Origin: Himantopus leucocephalus
Taxonomy: Eukaryota; Chordata; Aves; Charadriiformes; Recurvirostridae
Direction of reading: 5' to 3'
Length of the DNA stretch: 64,000 nt
NCBI GenBank assembly: GCA_003993805.1
Contig: RSEF01000001.1
Span: 59,716,773 to 59,780,772, forward strand
Position numbers and translations under genes: made by a program. Below the pieces are notes generated by a model, which saw only the letters and a list, made by a program, of their open reading frames with translations, had not been told where the DNA came from and ran no database searches. Shown here in pieces: positions 1 through 11,960 of this stretch (positions are counted from its first letter, which is position 1; each line of letters starts with the position of its first letter).

Positions 1-3000
1 AAGCTATTCTTGTTGCCCTTGTTGTCCCTGGACAGATTTAACTATCTGGTCTTTATCTTTCCTAACCTGATCCCTGGCTGCTCAGATAATTTCTCCAAAT
101 TCTCCATGACATGAATGATGCTCCTAGTTATGTATTAGGCAACACAGACACCGCTCACATGCATTACTCATCTATTTATACAAGTCAAAACCAATGTGAG
201 AAAAAGTGATGTTACACAGGCATTATAGGCTTTTGAACAATACAGTTACTGAGGAATTATTAAAGACCCAGCTCTCCAAGCAGGCTGACATTTGCTCTTG
301 AGACGCATGATTCTTGCTGGGTTTGAATGTCTGAAAAAAGATGGACTGTGGGAGCTTGTACACATCATTTCAGGATCTGAACATTTTTTTTTCTGGAAGT
401 CTTTTCTCCTGCTGTAGCAGCTGGATTTTAGAAGCACACAGCCAGCTCATCTAAGGCCAACTGATGGCAGCTGAGAGCACTGCATGGAAATCTATGCACC
501 TATCCCAGCTGCCACCCAAGAATCTCATTCAAAGTAGCCTAACTTGTAAACAGGAATTTATATATTTTGTCAAAACACAGGTATCCCAAAACCTGGCACA
601 GTCATGTGTTAAATACATGATAGAAGGAAAGTGATGATACAGGAAATTCCTATAAATTGAGATTGGCACAGGTTTATTTAAATCAGTGGATCTTAACCAC
701 AGAGTTTGTCTGATTTTCTACTTGTCTCTTTCTATTTTTTTATTTCCACATCACTTGTAATTGCGATTCCCATTGAATGGCTTTTTTTTTTCTTTTTGTC
801 CTTTCTCAAATTCTTTTTCACTCTCTCCTTGTGTGGGTTCTTGAGGAAAGATTGGCATACAGGACCTGCATGTGAATTCACTTGTTGTGTGCATTAGAAA
901 ACCCAAAAGAATTAAATAATAAATAACACCTGCACAGAAATCGGTCTTCTGTCAACCAATGATTGACTTTTATTATCCTCAATATTACTGTACAAGACTA
1001 CTGCTTATTTGTTGTGATTTTTGCAGGGCTGTGTTTTCTTAACCAGGAATTCTTGTTGAAAGAGGAAAGTTCTGTCCAAACTGCTTTGTCCTGTTAATAT
1101 CACCCTCTAATACCTGTCCATCCTCTGGTCACATATAACAAAGAGCAGACATCGGCTCTTGGCTCAGCTTACGCACAGCAGACGGCCGGATCTTAGCTAT
1201 GTTTGTGCAAAAGCCTGGCTACATAAAAAAACAGGGAGAAGGAGACGTTGCTGAACCTGAATCATCTTGCACCACTTTGGTGTGTGTGCTGACAGGCAGT
1301 AGTTGAGAGGGAAGCTGCGGTTATTGCTATGTTAACAGGTCTCTCCGTAAATCCATCATATTAGAGGAGTCCTTATTTGACGTGTGGGAATTAAGATAGG
1401 TGGAAAACAGGAAATACACACTAACAATAAAACTGGGTTTTAATCAGAAACACACCTGGTGAAAGAATTGAATGTTTTCAGCTTGAAGAACTGCATACAA
1501 GCCCAAGCTAGGCTTATCCAAATGAGCTACAGTTAGCTTTAAAGATCAGGGAAAAAAATTATTTCACCATGCAAAGTTATAATCCTTGTTACGGTGTGAA
1601 CTATATCAAATGTGAATCAAATCCTTATTTTTACAAATAACGATTGCAACCTAAATCTCTTCCACACAAGATGAAAACACAACTATATTAGTAATAATTT
1701 CATTTAATTAATTCAATATTGCTAACTTCTTTTGTAAAAGGCACTTAAAAAGCTCCATAGTCAAGAACAGGTTTGAGGAATTAAGTATTACATCTGAAAT
1801 GTAATGACAAGTATTTGCTGAACTGATTTCAAAGCTATCGTTAGTGGGAAAATTCCACTAAGATTTGATTTATACAAGTCATCATACTGGAGCCATATTC
1901 AAAAATGCCGTACTCAAATAGGCATTTTTGTGAATCCCAGTTAGTGCTTAACCACAGCTCCAGGAACACACATATCTCTGCTAATGTAAGGACATATCCT
2001 CCACAAACCTAAGGCTATTTCTATACCTCATGAGCAATTTCCAGATATTCTCATGGGCATGGCCCAGCACACTGCTGAGCAGGGATGCTACCCTGACTTT
2101 CAGAAATTTACCTCTGAATGGCTGGAGTAGCTCTTCCCATCACATCCCCTCAGCATCCTTTTCTTCCACCTTGTGACTGTTGACTTCATCTTTCTTGAGG
2201 AGACCATCCAGATCTATCCAATCAAGCCATTTTTAAAAGCTCAAGCATACAGTAAAAATACGCCTACAAAGTAGACTCCTTTGTTTCCACACATAGGTAC
2301 TAATAACTTTGGGGCAGGTTAACAACTGGCAGACATGCTTTGTTGAAAAAAGTTTATTCTCATATCCACTACCATAATATGACAAAAAAAGCAAAAGCAG
2401 AGAGGAAGGAACAGACATAGACAAAGAACAGAAGTGATACTTTAAGGTAAAATGGGCTGTGAGTCAGGCAGGAGAAAAGATATTGGAAGGTTAATCCATA
2501 CAGAGCTTCTCTGATCATGTCTCCTAAAGCAGTTGCTATGGAAAGAGAATTGTTCCCAATACTTGAGACAATCACTAATTAAAACAAAATATTGTTATAT
2601 TTCAGTGAGCTTGTTTTAATAACAACAGTCATGGTAATGAATCAGGTATCAGACTTCATATCATTTAGTCAGAAAAAAGACATCTTTTAGTGAGGTGGGT
2701 TTTCATGATCTCTTTATCAATCAGTTGGCAACTTGACGTCGTTGATATTCTTCAAAGCATTTGCAAGTACAATGGATATAGATGTTCATCTGTCATACCA
2801 GATACTCAAACACACAGAGCAATTAGATTAGTCTTCAGGAAACACCGTAACAAAATGTTATCCTGTCAAAAAATTTAAAAAAAAATGCACACACATTGCC
2901 ATTTTTCTTGTCCTGCATCAGTCATGTACAGACCTCTGTAAGTCCATAGTCTTATCTGAGTATCTATGCTTGAGACCACAATTGTAAAACGATGGAGAAT

Positions 3001-3660
3001 TTAAAGTGGAAATATTAAAGGTACAAACTATCTGTTGCCCCTGAATCTTTGTCCTGCCTGCTAAAAATCCTGAAGGAAACCCTTATTTTTTCAGGTTGTT
3101 CCAGTTGTTGGAGTAGAGAAAAGAGAAATGCAGAAACACAGCTGGCATGTCATGTCCTACTTCTAAATGTCGAGTCAGACGTCCACTTGGTTTCAAACAG
3201 TTAACAGCATTATGTACCCATGAAACACCTGGTGCAAGAGCCGTTAGTGGCTGTTCCATTGATCACAGTAACAGTCACAGACCCCAAAAGAATTGAGTTA
3301 ATAACTCACTGAAGAGTTATGAGAAGGTATCTTTTCCCCTATGACAAGACAATCAGATTCTTCCAGATTTTGTACTTTTTGCACTTTCATCTCCCAAAAG
3401 ACTAAGGGGTCAATGGCTTCTTTCTAATTAAAGACGGCACATTTTTGTCAAAATGGTATCTTCACAACACTTTGACTAAGAAAACTAAAAAAATGGGCTT
3501 GTCTTCTGAATCTTCTGAATATCTGGCTGATATGTTCTGGTATTCATTGGGCAAGGTCAGCTACATGACTGGTATACTTTTAAGTTAACCATCCTCCCAC
3601 ATCTTGTACTGATTTAAATGCTCATCACTTTTGACTTGTACGATCTATTGTCTCTTACAG
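1..3660. other. AT-rich noncoding DNA, no gene recognised
   Basis: Open frames here are 60-70 codons or shorter, overlap on both strands and show no family motif, so I treat them as chance. There are short T or A runs (for example about 781-790 and 2876-2885) and one clear hairpin, listed separately. A slightly CpG-richer patch lies near 1150-1260. No CR1 sequence is visible before 3661. Confidence 0.6.
1900..1930. repeat. Perfect 10-bp inverted repeat (hairpin)
   Basis: The arm CAAAAATGCC (1900-1909) is exactly complementary to GGCATTTTTG (1921-1930) around an 11-base loop. Two more T:A pairs could form outside the arms if a TG bulge is allowed. It may be chance, a small palindromic transposon remnant or a regulatory hairpin. 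Nothing nearby decides between these. Confidence 0.55.
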
Positions 3661-3836
3661 CATCATAGAATATCTCAAGCTGGAAGGGACACATAAGCTG
3701 AACTCCAACTCCCTGCTCCTCACAGGACTACCTAAAACTAAACCAATACGACTAACAGTGTTGTACAGATGCCCCTTGAACTCTCACAGGCTTGGCGCTG
3801 TGACCACATGCGTGGGGAACCTGTTGGGGTTACTCA
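3661..3836 (-). mobile_element. CR1 non-LTR retrotransposon, 3'-end fragment
   Basis: On the plus strand the segment opens with ATCATAGAATATCTCAAG, then CTGGAAGGGACACATAAG and CTTGGCGCTGTGACCAC. This is the reverse complement of a CR1 3' end. Only the terminal untranslated part and possibly the last codons of ORF2 remain, as expected for the heavy 5' truncation typical of CR1. Its divergence and small deletions suggest an old copy. The left edge (the 3' terminus) is clear. The right edge is approximate because similarity fades after about 3836. It has no coding capacity. Confidence 0.8.
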
Positions 3837-5389
3837 ATATTCAGTCCCTCCATCATTAAGAGGGAATTCCATCAAGTGTACTGCAATCACCTCCGTTTCA
3901 GAAATGCTATTTTTGGAAATTTCCTAAATTCCATTCAGGAAATAGAATTCCTAGGAATTAGAGGAAAAGGTAGAGAAGGACATGGTAGTCAGACCCCAGT
4001 AGTCACCATGAGGCTGATAAGCTGTTGTGCTCTTCTCAGTGAGCTGGGACAAAAGACTTTGAACTCAGCATCTGGACCATGTGTAGGCTTTCTGTCAGCT
4101 CATGGCATATTTCCCAAGTGATGACTCTCTGAATTGCCTCTCCTGTTTTGGGAGGGTTTGATGTCGGATCACTTCTTCCTTTGTTTTTGGAAGTGTGTTT
4201 GTTGATAATTCTGGGACGTCTGTCAAACCTCAGGACTTAAGTCCTGTTTCAAGATTAGTGTGCACATATTGCAGAATTCTCTAAGGGTAAAAAAAAAAAG
4301 ATGACTACAATTATAGGTATTCTGATACTTGATACCAGAGAGGGGTGAGGAGGAGAAAACTGCTTTATTCTGACAGAGTCATCTTCTACTTAATATCAGC
4401 CTTATAATCTTATAGATATTTGCCTTTTCCCCTGGGTTCTCAGAAATCATCCCTTATAAGACAGAAAAAAAATTACATTCAGTAAATAACGTTTAAAGCT
4501 GTGCTGCAGGCACAAGGAAAACACTTCTAAGAAATAGTGGCAGGGTCCCCTGCCGAGAAGCTTTAGACTGAAATTAGGCCTTGAACTTCCAGCATCACTT
4601 TGAACGTCCTTGACTGCAAATAAATCGCTTAACAAATACAAAGGCATTGTTTCATATTTAAACTAGTGCACAGTGTAAAGCATAAATCCTAACACTGATT
4701 AAGGTTAATGATCTTAATCATTAAATTTGTGTTTTAACTCCCCATGGGGGCATTGTATAACTGAAGATGAGGCTGATAACAAACACTGTTGTGAAAATTG
4801 CAGATAAGTTATACAAGCCATTACCCAGGCAGCAGAACAAGTAAACACAGCTCTATGCAGTTCTTTAAAATTTAAAAATCCTTCTAACTCATACCTTACT
4901 GTCCACATCACTCTCAGAGACCTTGTGGATGTTGGACTGTCTAATTATCTGTTATGAATCTGAAGATAGAAGAGACAAAAACTTCTAAGGAAAAAAAATT
5001 ATCCTGTTTGGGAGAATTTGGGTTTAAGCTTTTTTGTTCCTACATTTGGCATTTGTTCACGTTCCTTTGTGACTTTCAGGTACTTGAAGTTAGTGGGATT
5101 GGAGATGAGTTTTTTTCAGGAGAGGGAGCCAAGAAAATGTTGGTGCTGTAAGGAGAAGTGGTAGCAGTATATTTTTTGCTCTGAATTTATTTTCAATGCT
5201 AAAATCTAGTGTTGGAAAGGGACATATATTATCGGAAGATTCATCTTTCACATAGTACATAAATCTGAGGTATTAACCACATATGGTTATCAAATAACTC
5301 ATGTAACTTTGCACAAAAGCTGCAATATTAAACAGTCCTGGACCTATTCTTCTTGGGGAAAATAAATAAAAATCCTTTATGTTCAACTT
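3837..5389. other. Noncoding DNA, nothing recognised
   Basis: Single-copy AT-rich sequence with an A11 run near 4290. The small open frames (60-81 codons) have no recognisable domain and several overlap on opposite strands. Confidence 0.55.
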
Positions 5390-6300
5390 CTCAACTTCTG
5401 TTGAAGAGCACTTGAGTGATTCCTCCCCAGGGCCCCAGCACACGCCCTGGGGTTATAGCAGCACAGTGAGATGCCCCTTGAGCTGAGCACAGTCCTCAAC
5501 CATGTACCTGCTCTTAGTCCACCACAGCTGTGGTGTACCTGGGCTTTCATCTTTTTTACTGGGATTTCAGGTTTTAGCTTCATGCTTGAAGCAATCCAAG
5601 AGTGCACTTGTGGCCCGTTAAGTGCAGCCCAGCTGAGGCATGGGACCTCATTCAACCACGACGAGTCAAGCAGGTTTCTGTGTGAGCCCTGATATAAAAC
5701 CTCTTCTTTGTGGTACATCGGGAAGGGTGGCACAATCTGGCAGGACACGATGACCTCTAGTGTGAGAAGGGCTGCTGGCTCCTGCTGAGTAGATGACAAG
5801 CTCTCATTCCCACCTAACAGTGGGGCAATTCTCTGCATAGTTGGAGGACAAAGGAAAAAAAAAACATCAACTTTGAAGACATGTGGCAAATCTGAATGAG
5901 ACAGCCCAAAACCTTAAACACATGAAAAAGTGTTCACGCAAGGTTCGCGAGTCCCTCTTCGGTGACAATGTCCGTGATGGATGGCATCTGTTTGTTCTCG
6001 GTTTGTGGTTTTCTCCCACGCATGAGCAGGAGGGGAAGACAGCTCCTTCCCTGGGGGTCTTCTGAGCATGGTCGGTGGCAACAGGCTTCCCCAGGCTGCA
6101 ACGACAAGCAAGCAAGGCACAGCACGGAGGCGGCAGGGAGGAGAGGGAGCAGACTGTCAGGGCCTCGGCAGGATGGAGGGGACGTCCTGGGGACCAAAGG
6201 CAAGCTGCAGCACTTACTGCTGCTTAGAAAGCCATGGAGCTGGCTCAGAGCCAGGGCTCACCAGAAGATGGAGAGGGTGATGGCAGCCTTGTTTACAAAC
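5390..6300. other. GC/CpG-richer island with unassigned open frames
   Basis: This block is visibly richer in G+C than its AT-rich flanks and has a local CpG cluster around 5936-5985. It contains the longest open frame outside CR1, on the minus strand (5383-5889, 168 codons from ATG). Four other minus- and plus-strand frames (5867-6203 and 5962-6387) overlap across it. None of the translations shows a domain, signal peptide or motif I recognise. Simultaneous openness on both strands is a usual by-product of higher GC. It could be a regulatory island, an exon of a noncoding transcript or simply a compositional fluctuation. I do not call a protein gene. Confidence 0.3.
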
Positions 6301-8229
6301 CTTTTTATTTTTGTGCTGTCTTCCCTAGCTGTTCAGAATTTACACTGCTTAAAAAGATGGATTTTGCTTTCTTTTTTCTCTTCTTAAATTCAAATAAACC
6401 CTGCCTTTTTGTACTTAAAAGCCTTTTAGGGGGAACTTAGTACGAGGGAATGCTCTAAGCATTTTCATCTCAATCCACAGATGCAATCGTCATATGACGC
6501 GATGGAAGGAACACAGACTGCTACAGCTAATTCAAAGTGGATTCCAACTAGCAAAAGCTGTTGTCTCCCTTTTTATTTAACCTGATTAAAACTGCAGTTC
6601 AAATAAATAAAAAGCAAGAATCTGTCCATCAAACATTATAAATAAGAGCTGCATGTATCTTTAAACTCACAATATGAATACCATAGCTAGAATACCAAGG
6701 GAAAACTGGCGACAGGAATCCAGCCATCTTCTTTCACAGTCCCTCACTGATCAATCCTTTCTTGTACCATTTCACTCATAGCTTTGCTATGTTAATAGCC
6801 ATAACCTTCAGCTGTCTCTGGTTTCTGAAAATCACCTTAAACTGAAAAATCTTTAGATCTTTTCCTATTTGAAGAGTTTATCTCTGCCAGTGAAAGAATT
6901 CAAAACATACCATGTTTGACTGCTTTAAAATGAAAATTGCCTCCTCCTGCACCTCTCACTCTTGCTCTTTGTATAAAGCGGCACTCCAGTCATCCCAGGC
7001 TGCAATTTTCTGATAGCGATGAGCATAATCTTATCACACTCAAGAGTCAACAAAAATTTCCACCAGGAGGTGAATACTAAAACATTAAAGTTACATCTAC
7101 AATGGTGAGTCCACCCAGGTTGTGCAGACTGTTTGCTCCGTGGACTCTAAGCAACGGACACATGGATGTCCCCCAAGATATGAACTGGTCCTTTGGGTGG
7201 GCTTTTCACACTTGTCAGATCAGCCCCGGGCAGGAGGGTCACATCTCTGAATGATGCCCTTCAGGGATCCTATGGATTTATATCCAAGTTCTGAAAAAAA
7301 ATTTTAAAAAGGGTACTATCTCAGGAATGGAGCAAGACAGAGATACTGTCAAAAGAAGAGAAAAATCAGTAGTAAAAGTCTTGATGCATTTATAAAATGG
7401 ACAACTATTTCAGGTGTGGTTGTTTGCAGTGCCCTCACAGAAGCAGATTAGCATTGGTCACTGCTACACTACCTGAGTTTTTGGTAAAAGAAAGAACTCC
7501 TGAGCTGTATTAGTAAAGCAATAAGAATTCCAGGCTTCTGTTTCCCATGTGCCACAAACACCAGCCATGCTGGCAGGCTACGGACAGGTCCAAGACTCCT
7601 TCTCCTGGATTTTCACAAGCATTCCTAGAATTAGCCGGACAAGAAAAACACACATTATTACTCTTTTCACCAGAAGCTGACCCACAGTGACTGTTATTCT
7701 CTATGAAGCTGAAAATCTACCTTTCGTATTATAAAATATGACAACACATAAACTATGGACACCATTTACACTGTTTTTAAAAATGAATGGTGCAAAGTAC
7801 AACAGGACGTAGCATGACTCTGTGAGAAGACACAGAGCATGAGGGAGTCCTGGGCTCTGGGGCAGTTTGTACATTTTCACTGATGAATGTAAAATGAGAC
7901 AGGGCTGATGTCTCCCAGGTGAGGACCCTAACCTGTAGCCTGCATACCTTCTCTCCCTCTTTTTCTTTCAACAAATTTCAGCTGGCAAGCTGTGCTGTCA
8001 ATCTGTGTCACCAGACTGCTCCAGCCCCACTCTGCATGTTCACATTTCTAAAACCCTTACCTTTGTGTTTCCTGGTCTCTGTCCCAAGATTGCAAAATAG
8101 AGCAAGGTCTGCCAAGGCTTAACCTTCATTGTCATTCACAAACGACATGCCAGGAACTGTTTATGCAGAGTTAATATTCAGACATTTATACTGTTTTACT
8201 TTCAAGAGGTAGCTACTGAAAGATGTTTC
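6301..8229. other. Noncoding DNA with a possible GATA-motif patch
   Basis: No gene recognised. Around 7010-7045 the sequence has GATA/TATC-type cores close together (CTGATAGCG, then CTTATCAC), with GATA or AGATA cores also at about 7178. This is suggestive of regulatory sequence but weak, because such short motifs are common by chance. Confidence 0.3.
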
Positions 8230-8264
8230 TCCATCCGTCCATCCATCCATCCATCCATCCATCC
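8230..8264. repeat. (TCCA)n tetranucleotide microsatellite
   Basis: About eight TCCA/CCAT units run in tandem, with one interrupted unit (CCGT) near the left end. Its length makes it a plausible polymorphic marker. Confidence 0.95.
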
Positions 8265-10199
8265 TCATTCTTTATTTGGATGAAGAAACAAAGACTGAAT
8301 GTTGCATTGTCTTGGCTTTCTTTGCACAGCACATGGTAATTACACAGCACTTAATGTTGCAAATAAGTTGGCTTGTATAAACATGAGTTTTCAGAAGCCC
8401 AAGTCATTCTACCCCAAGATATGAATTAAGAGAACAATAATAATGAGAGCATAACATAAACCACATAAACCAAATTCTAGTCCCTAGGCTGATAGTTATG
8501 AAAGGAGACGTGTTCCTGAACTGGGTGCTGATTAGACAGCAAGAGAGACAACAGATTTGCTAAGAGTTGACTAAGACTGGGGACAAAATTAAAGGATACT
8601 ATGGGTGGCAGTAGAGCAAAAGCAGCTCCGTGCTTTACCTGATTTTGTCAACTAAGGACACAGAAGACAAAAGCAGACTGCCAGAAACACTCTAAAAGTT
8701 TTTCTCAGCCCTTTGAAGTGCCATATTTAAAAGTTTGTATCAAGATATGTTGAACCTCAGGAAAGAGAAGACCAGTATATGGATGTTGCAACTGACTCAC
8801 AAGATGATCCACTCTGAAAAGAGCCGTTGTGGTGTGACTATGCATGGAGACCACACTGATAGTTAAGATGACATAAAAAAAAATGTCAAGGAAGAGTTGT
8901 GGATGCTGTGGATAAAATATGATACAAAACTATGTTTAGCATGGGACACACCCCTCAACTTGTGCTAGAACATCTACTACTCATGTACTTGAAGGATGTC
9001 ATCAGGAGATCAGGCAGCATCAATTAGTGTTTCCCAACCAGCTATGCCTTACACAGGAGCTGTATGCATGCATTGGCACACAAATCTAGCTCCACTAGGC
9101 ACTTGCTTGGTTGAAAGAAAGAACAACAATGCACAATAAAGCAAATGGAAGACAAGACATCATTGTCAAAGTGACAGAATCCATTAGAATGTGTAACAGC
9201 CTTGTAGTCATTGACAAATTAAGCTGAATATTTTCATAGACCTATACCCTCTGACTATGCCACCAACAGGGCTGACAGTTCCAGTGCCTGCAAATGAGAA
9301 AATACTTTTTGGGTAAGAAAAAAATGACACATTTTCAATATCTCATGCCAAAGGTAAAAATTACATAAGGAAGGCACGTGTATACTTTGGCAACCAACTG
9401 GCATAAGAAGTTGAATGAGGATGTATTTTGAAACCAAAATCACAGCAGAGGAAACCTCACAGACTTGTCATAGTCAGCAGCATCCTGTGGCTGAGATGTG
9501 ACAACAGCATAACTGAACTTACACGAACCAAAACCACACTCTAATCTACCTGTAGGAAACAGGGGAGCAAGTAAGCAATTCAATAAAACCAAATCAGTGT
9601 CGCAAAATGTTGACGATGTAAGGTCATTCCAACATCTGTGTTCTGAGGATGTTCGGCTTTAGGCATTGCTTACAGCTTTAAAAAAACAGGATAATAATGA
9701 ACACAAGAAAAATTCAACTGACAAATGCTAGCAGCTGCCCGAGAATTATACTATCCTGACTCTCACCAAAGGAGAAAGATGTTCTTCTCTAGCCCTGAGG
9801 CCTGCTTTCCTTAATTTCTACTTCCTACTTCTGGGCAGGAATTTGCTTTGCTCTCGTAGGAGAGTTGCTTCACCTTATTGGTCCACGGAGTCTTCAGTGA
9901 TGACCTATATCACGCAAGGAGAGATCCCTGTCTGCATGTGTACAGCAGAGATGGACAACCTAAAGGAAAAGGAGGTGGTGAATATAAAAGCTAGCTTGCA
10001 GAACAGCTTATTTTTAAGCAAAATTTTCCAGTTTTCCCAGAGAGAGTGGCAATTCTTTGAGTCAGTTAGAGTGTGGCTCCCGTTCTTGGTAAATGGGGTG
10101 GACAGCTTACTGAGACGAAATCCAAGGCCAATTCAAAAGATTAGTCTTGAATCCTAAAGCAGGACTCTCAAACAAAATAAGCGACAAGATAAATGAATA
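8265..10199. other. Noncoding DNA, nothing recognised
   Basis: AT-rich single-copy sequence. The frame at 9843-10157 (104 codons, plus strand) shows no recognisable motif and sits in otherwise unremarkable DNA, so I do not call it a gene. Confidence 0.5.
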
Positions 10200-10219
10200 G
10201 GGGTTTGGGGTTTGGGTGG
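10200..10219 (+). other. G-rich tract, potential two-tetrad G-quadruplex
   Basis: Four G tracts (10200-10203, 10207-10210, 10214-10216 and 10218-10219) are separated by TTT, TTT and T. The last tract has only two Gs, so the regular three-tetrad pattern is not met. The GGGGTTT spacing resembles a telomere-like or ciliate telomeric repeat but comprises barely two units. Confidence 0.4.
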
Positions 10220-10479
10220 TTTTTTTCAGTGGAAAAAAAACAATAGCATCTCCAAATGAAATACTGATGTTTTTCCTCCCTTTTTATTTACTGCGGTTTC
10301 TTGAGATTCTAGGGTATTTGGACTGCAAACAAATCTTCAGTTTAGAAGATAAATTGTACATCAAGGCTGTAATCAAAACACACCTACAGTCACTCTGTGC
10401 TCTGGTTTTCTTATGAAGACCAGGCATAGACAAAACTGCAGAAGTGTGTTCCCAAAGGACGATTGCAAAAAGCCACCAG

Positions 10480-11060
10480 TTCTGCTGCAGAGCAAACTGG
10501 ACATTTTGAGCTCCTTCTTGCAACGATGTGAACTGCCGAGACGCAGCTGATTCCCTGGTTTTGGACAGATACTCCTTTTTGGTATCATGCAGTATGTAGG
10601 TTTTCCCAGGCAGCCTTCAGAACAAAGCGGATCCGTTTTGAGGACCAGCTCAAAGGCAAGTTACGGTTGCTGCTCTCCCTTCTCAGGCAGACGCTCTCAA
10701 CCTTGTGCTTGGCGTTGTTAGAGTGCACTGCATGTGGGAGGCAGACTTGGACCTCTGCCACCCACCCCCGACCACATGTTACGCGCTGATAAGAATGGCA
10801 CATGCGATGCAGCCAGAGTCACACACGAGTGCGCCCGCTTCAGCAACACCAGTAAATCATCTCACCGAAACCCCTGGTTCAAAACGAGTGTCGATCCCCG
10901 CCACTTTTGTGATTTTAATCGCTTTGGTGAAATAAGGGGGTTATCCCTCTGAGACATGCAATCGAAACAAAGCAACAAAAAGCTGTGAAGTGCAATATTA
11001 ATCGTGTCACAGCCATTGAAAAACAGCAGAAAAGCCATGAGAGCAGGGTGATTTCAGAGC
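10480..11060. promoter_or_regulatory. Candidate conserved noncoding/regulatory block
   Basis: This stretch keeps several CpGs (around 10785-10900) in an AT-rich setting. It contains GATA-type cores (GCTGATAAG near 10786 and GGTTATCC near 10940) and an AT-rich homeobox-like run (near 10996). The overlapping 70-80-codon frames on both strands are not recognisable proteins. The texture is that of a vertebrate conserved noncoding element. Without alignment this remains a guess. Confidence 0.25.
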
Positions 11061-11522
11061 CCTTTGCCTCTGCCACTATCTTTGACTATGCTGCCATGCA
11101 GCTGGTCTGACACCGTGGACACAGGCTCTGCCCAATCCAGGGGAGATCACTCACAAAATAAGTCATTTAAGGTTGTCTTACTGAGCACAGGACATCCTGG
11201 GACAAGGTATTGTATTGCTCAGACATCACAGGTGAGACAGCAGAGTAAAGTTGATGCTCTGTAACATCCAGAGCTGGCAACGTAGCAACTGGTAATGAAT
11301 TTGCTTCTTCTTACATGCTACCTGTGTCTCATGGGACCTGAGCTCTCATCACCTGCCCTTGAAACTGAATACCAAATGAAGCCTCAGCTGCCCTCGCACT
11401 GAAGGCTGTGACATATGTCAAGACTGGCATGCCAGTCTGCTTGCCCAAAGGCAATCTGATTGCCCTATGAGTGTGATATCCATTCTTCAAACAAGGTGAA
11501 AAGATAGATAGCCTATGTGTAC

Positions 11523-11548
11523 NAAAAAAAAAAAAAAAAAAAAAAAAA
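11523..11548. repeat. Single N followed by A25 homopolymer
   Basis: One ambiguous base at 11523 directly precedes 25 consecutive A residues (11524-11548). There is no CR1 or SINE body to its left for which this would be a poly(A) tail; CR1 does not end in poly(A). The N suggests the tract length was not resolved. Confidence 0.9.
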
Positions 11549-11639
11549 TATTACATCCAAGGGAAAACATAAAGGAAAGAGTGAATATCCCAACCATTAA
11601 TTCAAACCTGAAAGAGTTTCCATTATTAATTATGAAGCT

Positions 11640-11960
11640 GCCTCCCCATTCAGGTTTTGCAGCGGGCAGAGAGAGTGCTTGGCAGCTCACAGCTCAGCTG
11701 TCGCTGGTGACCTGTCCCAGGGCGCAGCTCTGCTGACTGGCACCCATCCATCAATTCGGGACAGGCGTAACACAGAAGGGGAAGGGACCCCCCGCCCTCA
11801 CTGACTCAGCACTAGAAGCAGAGGCACCAAGAGACAATCTGTCTTTAGGCACTCCGCTGTGACTGCCAACTCTGGCAATGAATTTTATTATATGGATCAC
11901 TGTTCATTAAAAGCTGGACCGGGACCAAACAGATACAGATGGAAATGCCTTTTTTCCTCA
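11640..11960. promoter_or_regulatory. GC-richer block with an NF-E2/MAF-type motif
   Basis: The block is GC-richer than its surroundings. It contains TGACTCAGCA at 11802-11811, the reverse complement of the TGCTGAGTCA form bound by NF-E2/MAF-type bZIP factors. AT-rich sequence resembling developmental enhancers follows at 11880-11920. A 10-bp match has roughly a one in eight chance of occurring somewhere in this window on either strand, so this is only suggestive. Confidence 0.25.

Noticed and set aside
10200..10219. Interstitial telomeric repeat
   Set aside because: Barely two GGGGTTT units, which is not the vertebrate TTAGGG repeat.
11524..11548. Poly(A) tail of a processed pseudogene or SINE
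   Set aside because: No recognisable gene or SINE body lies next to the A25 run, and no flanking direct repeat is evident.
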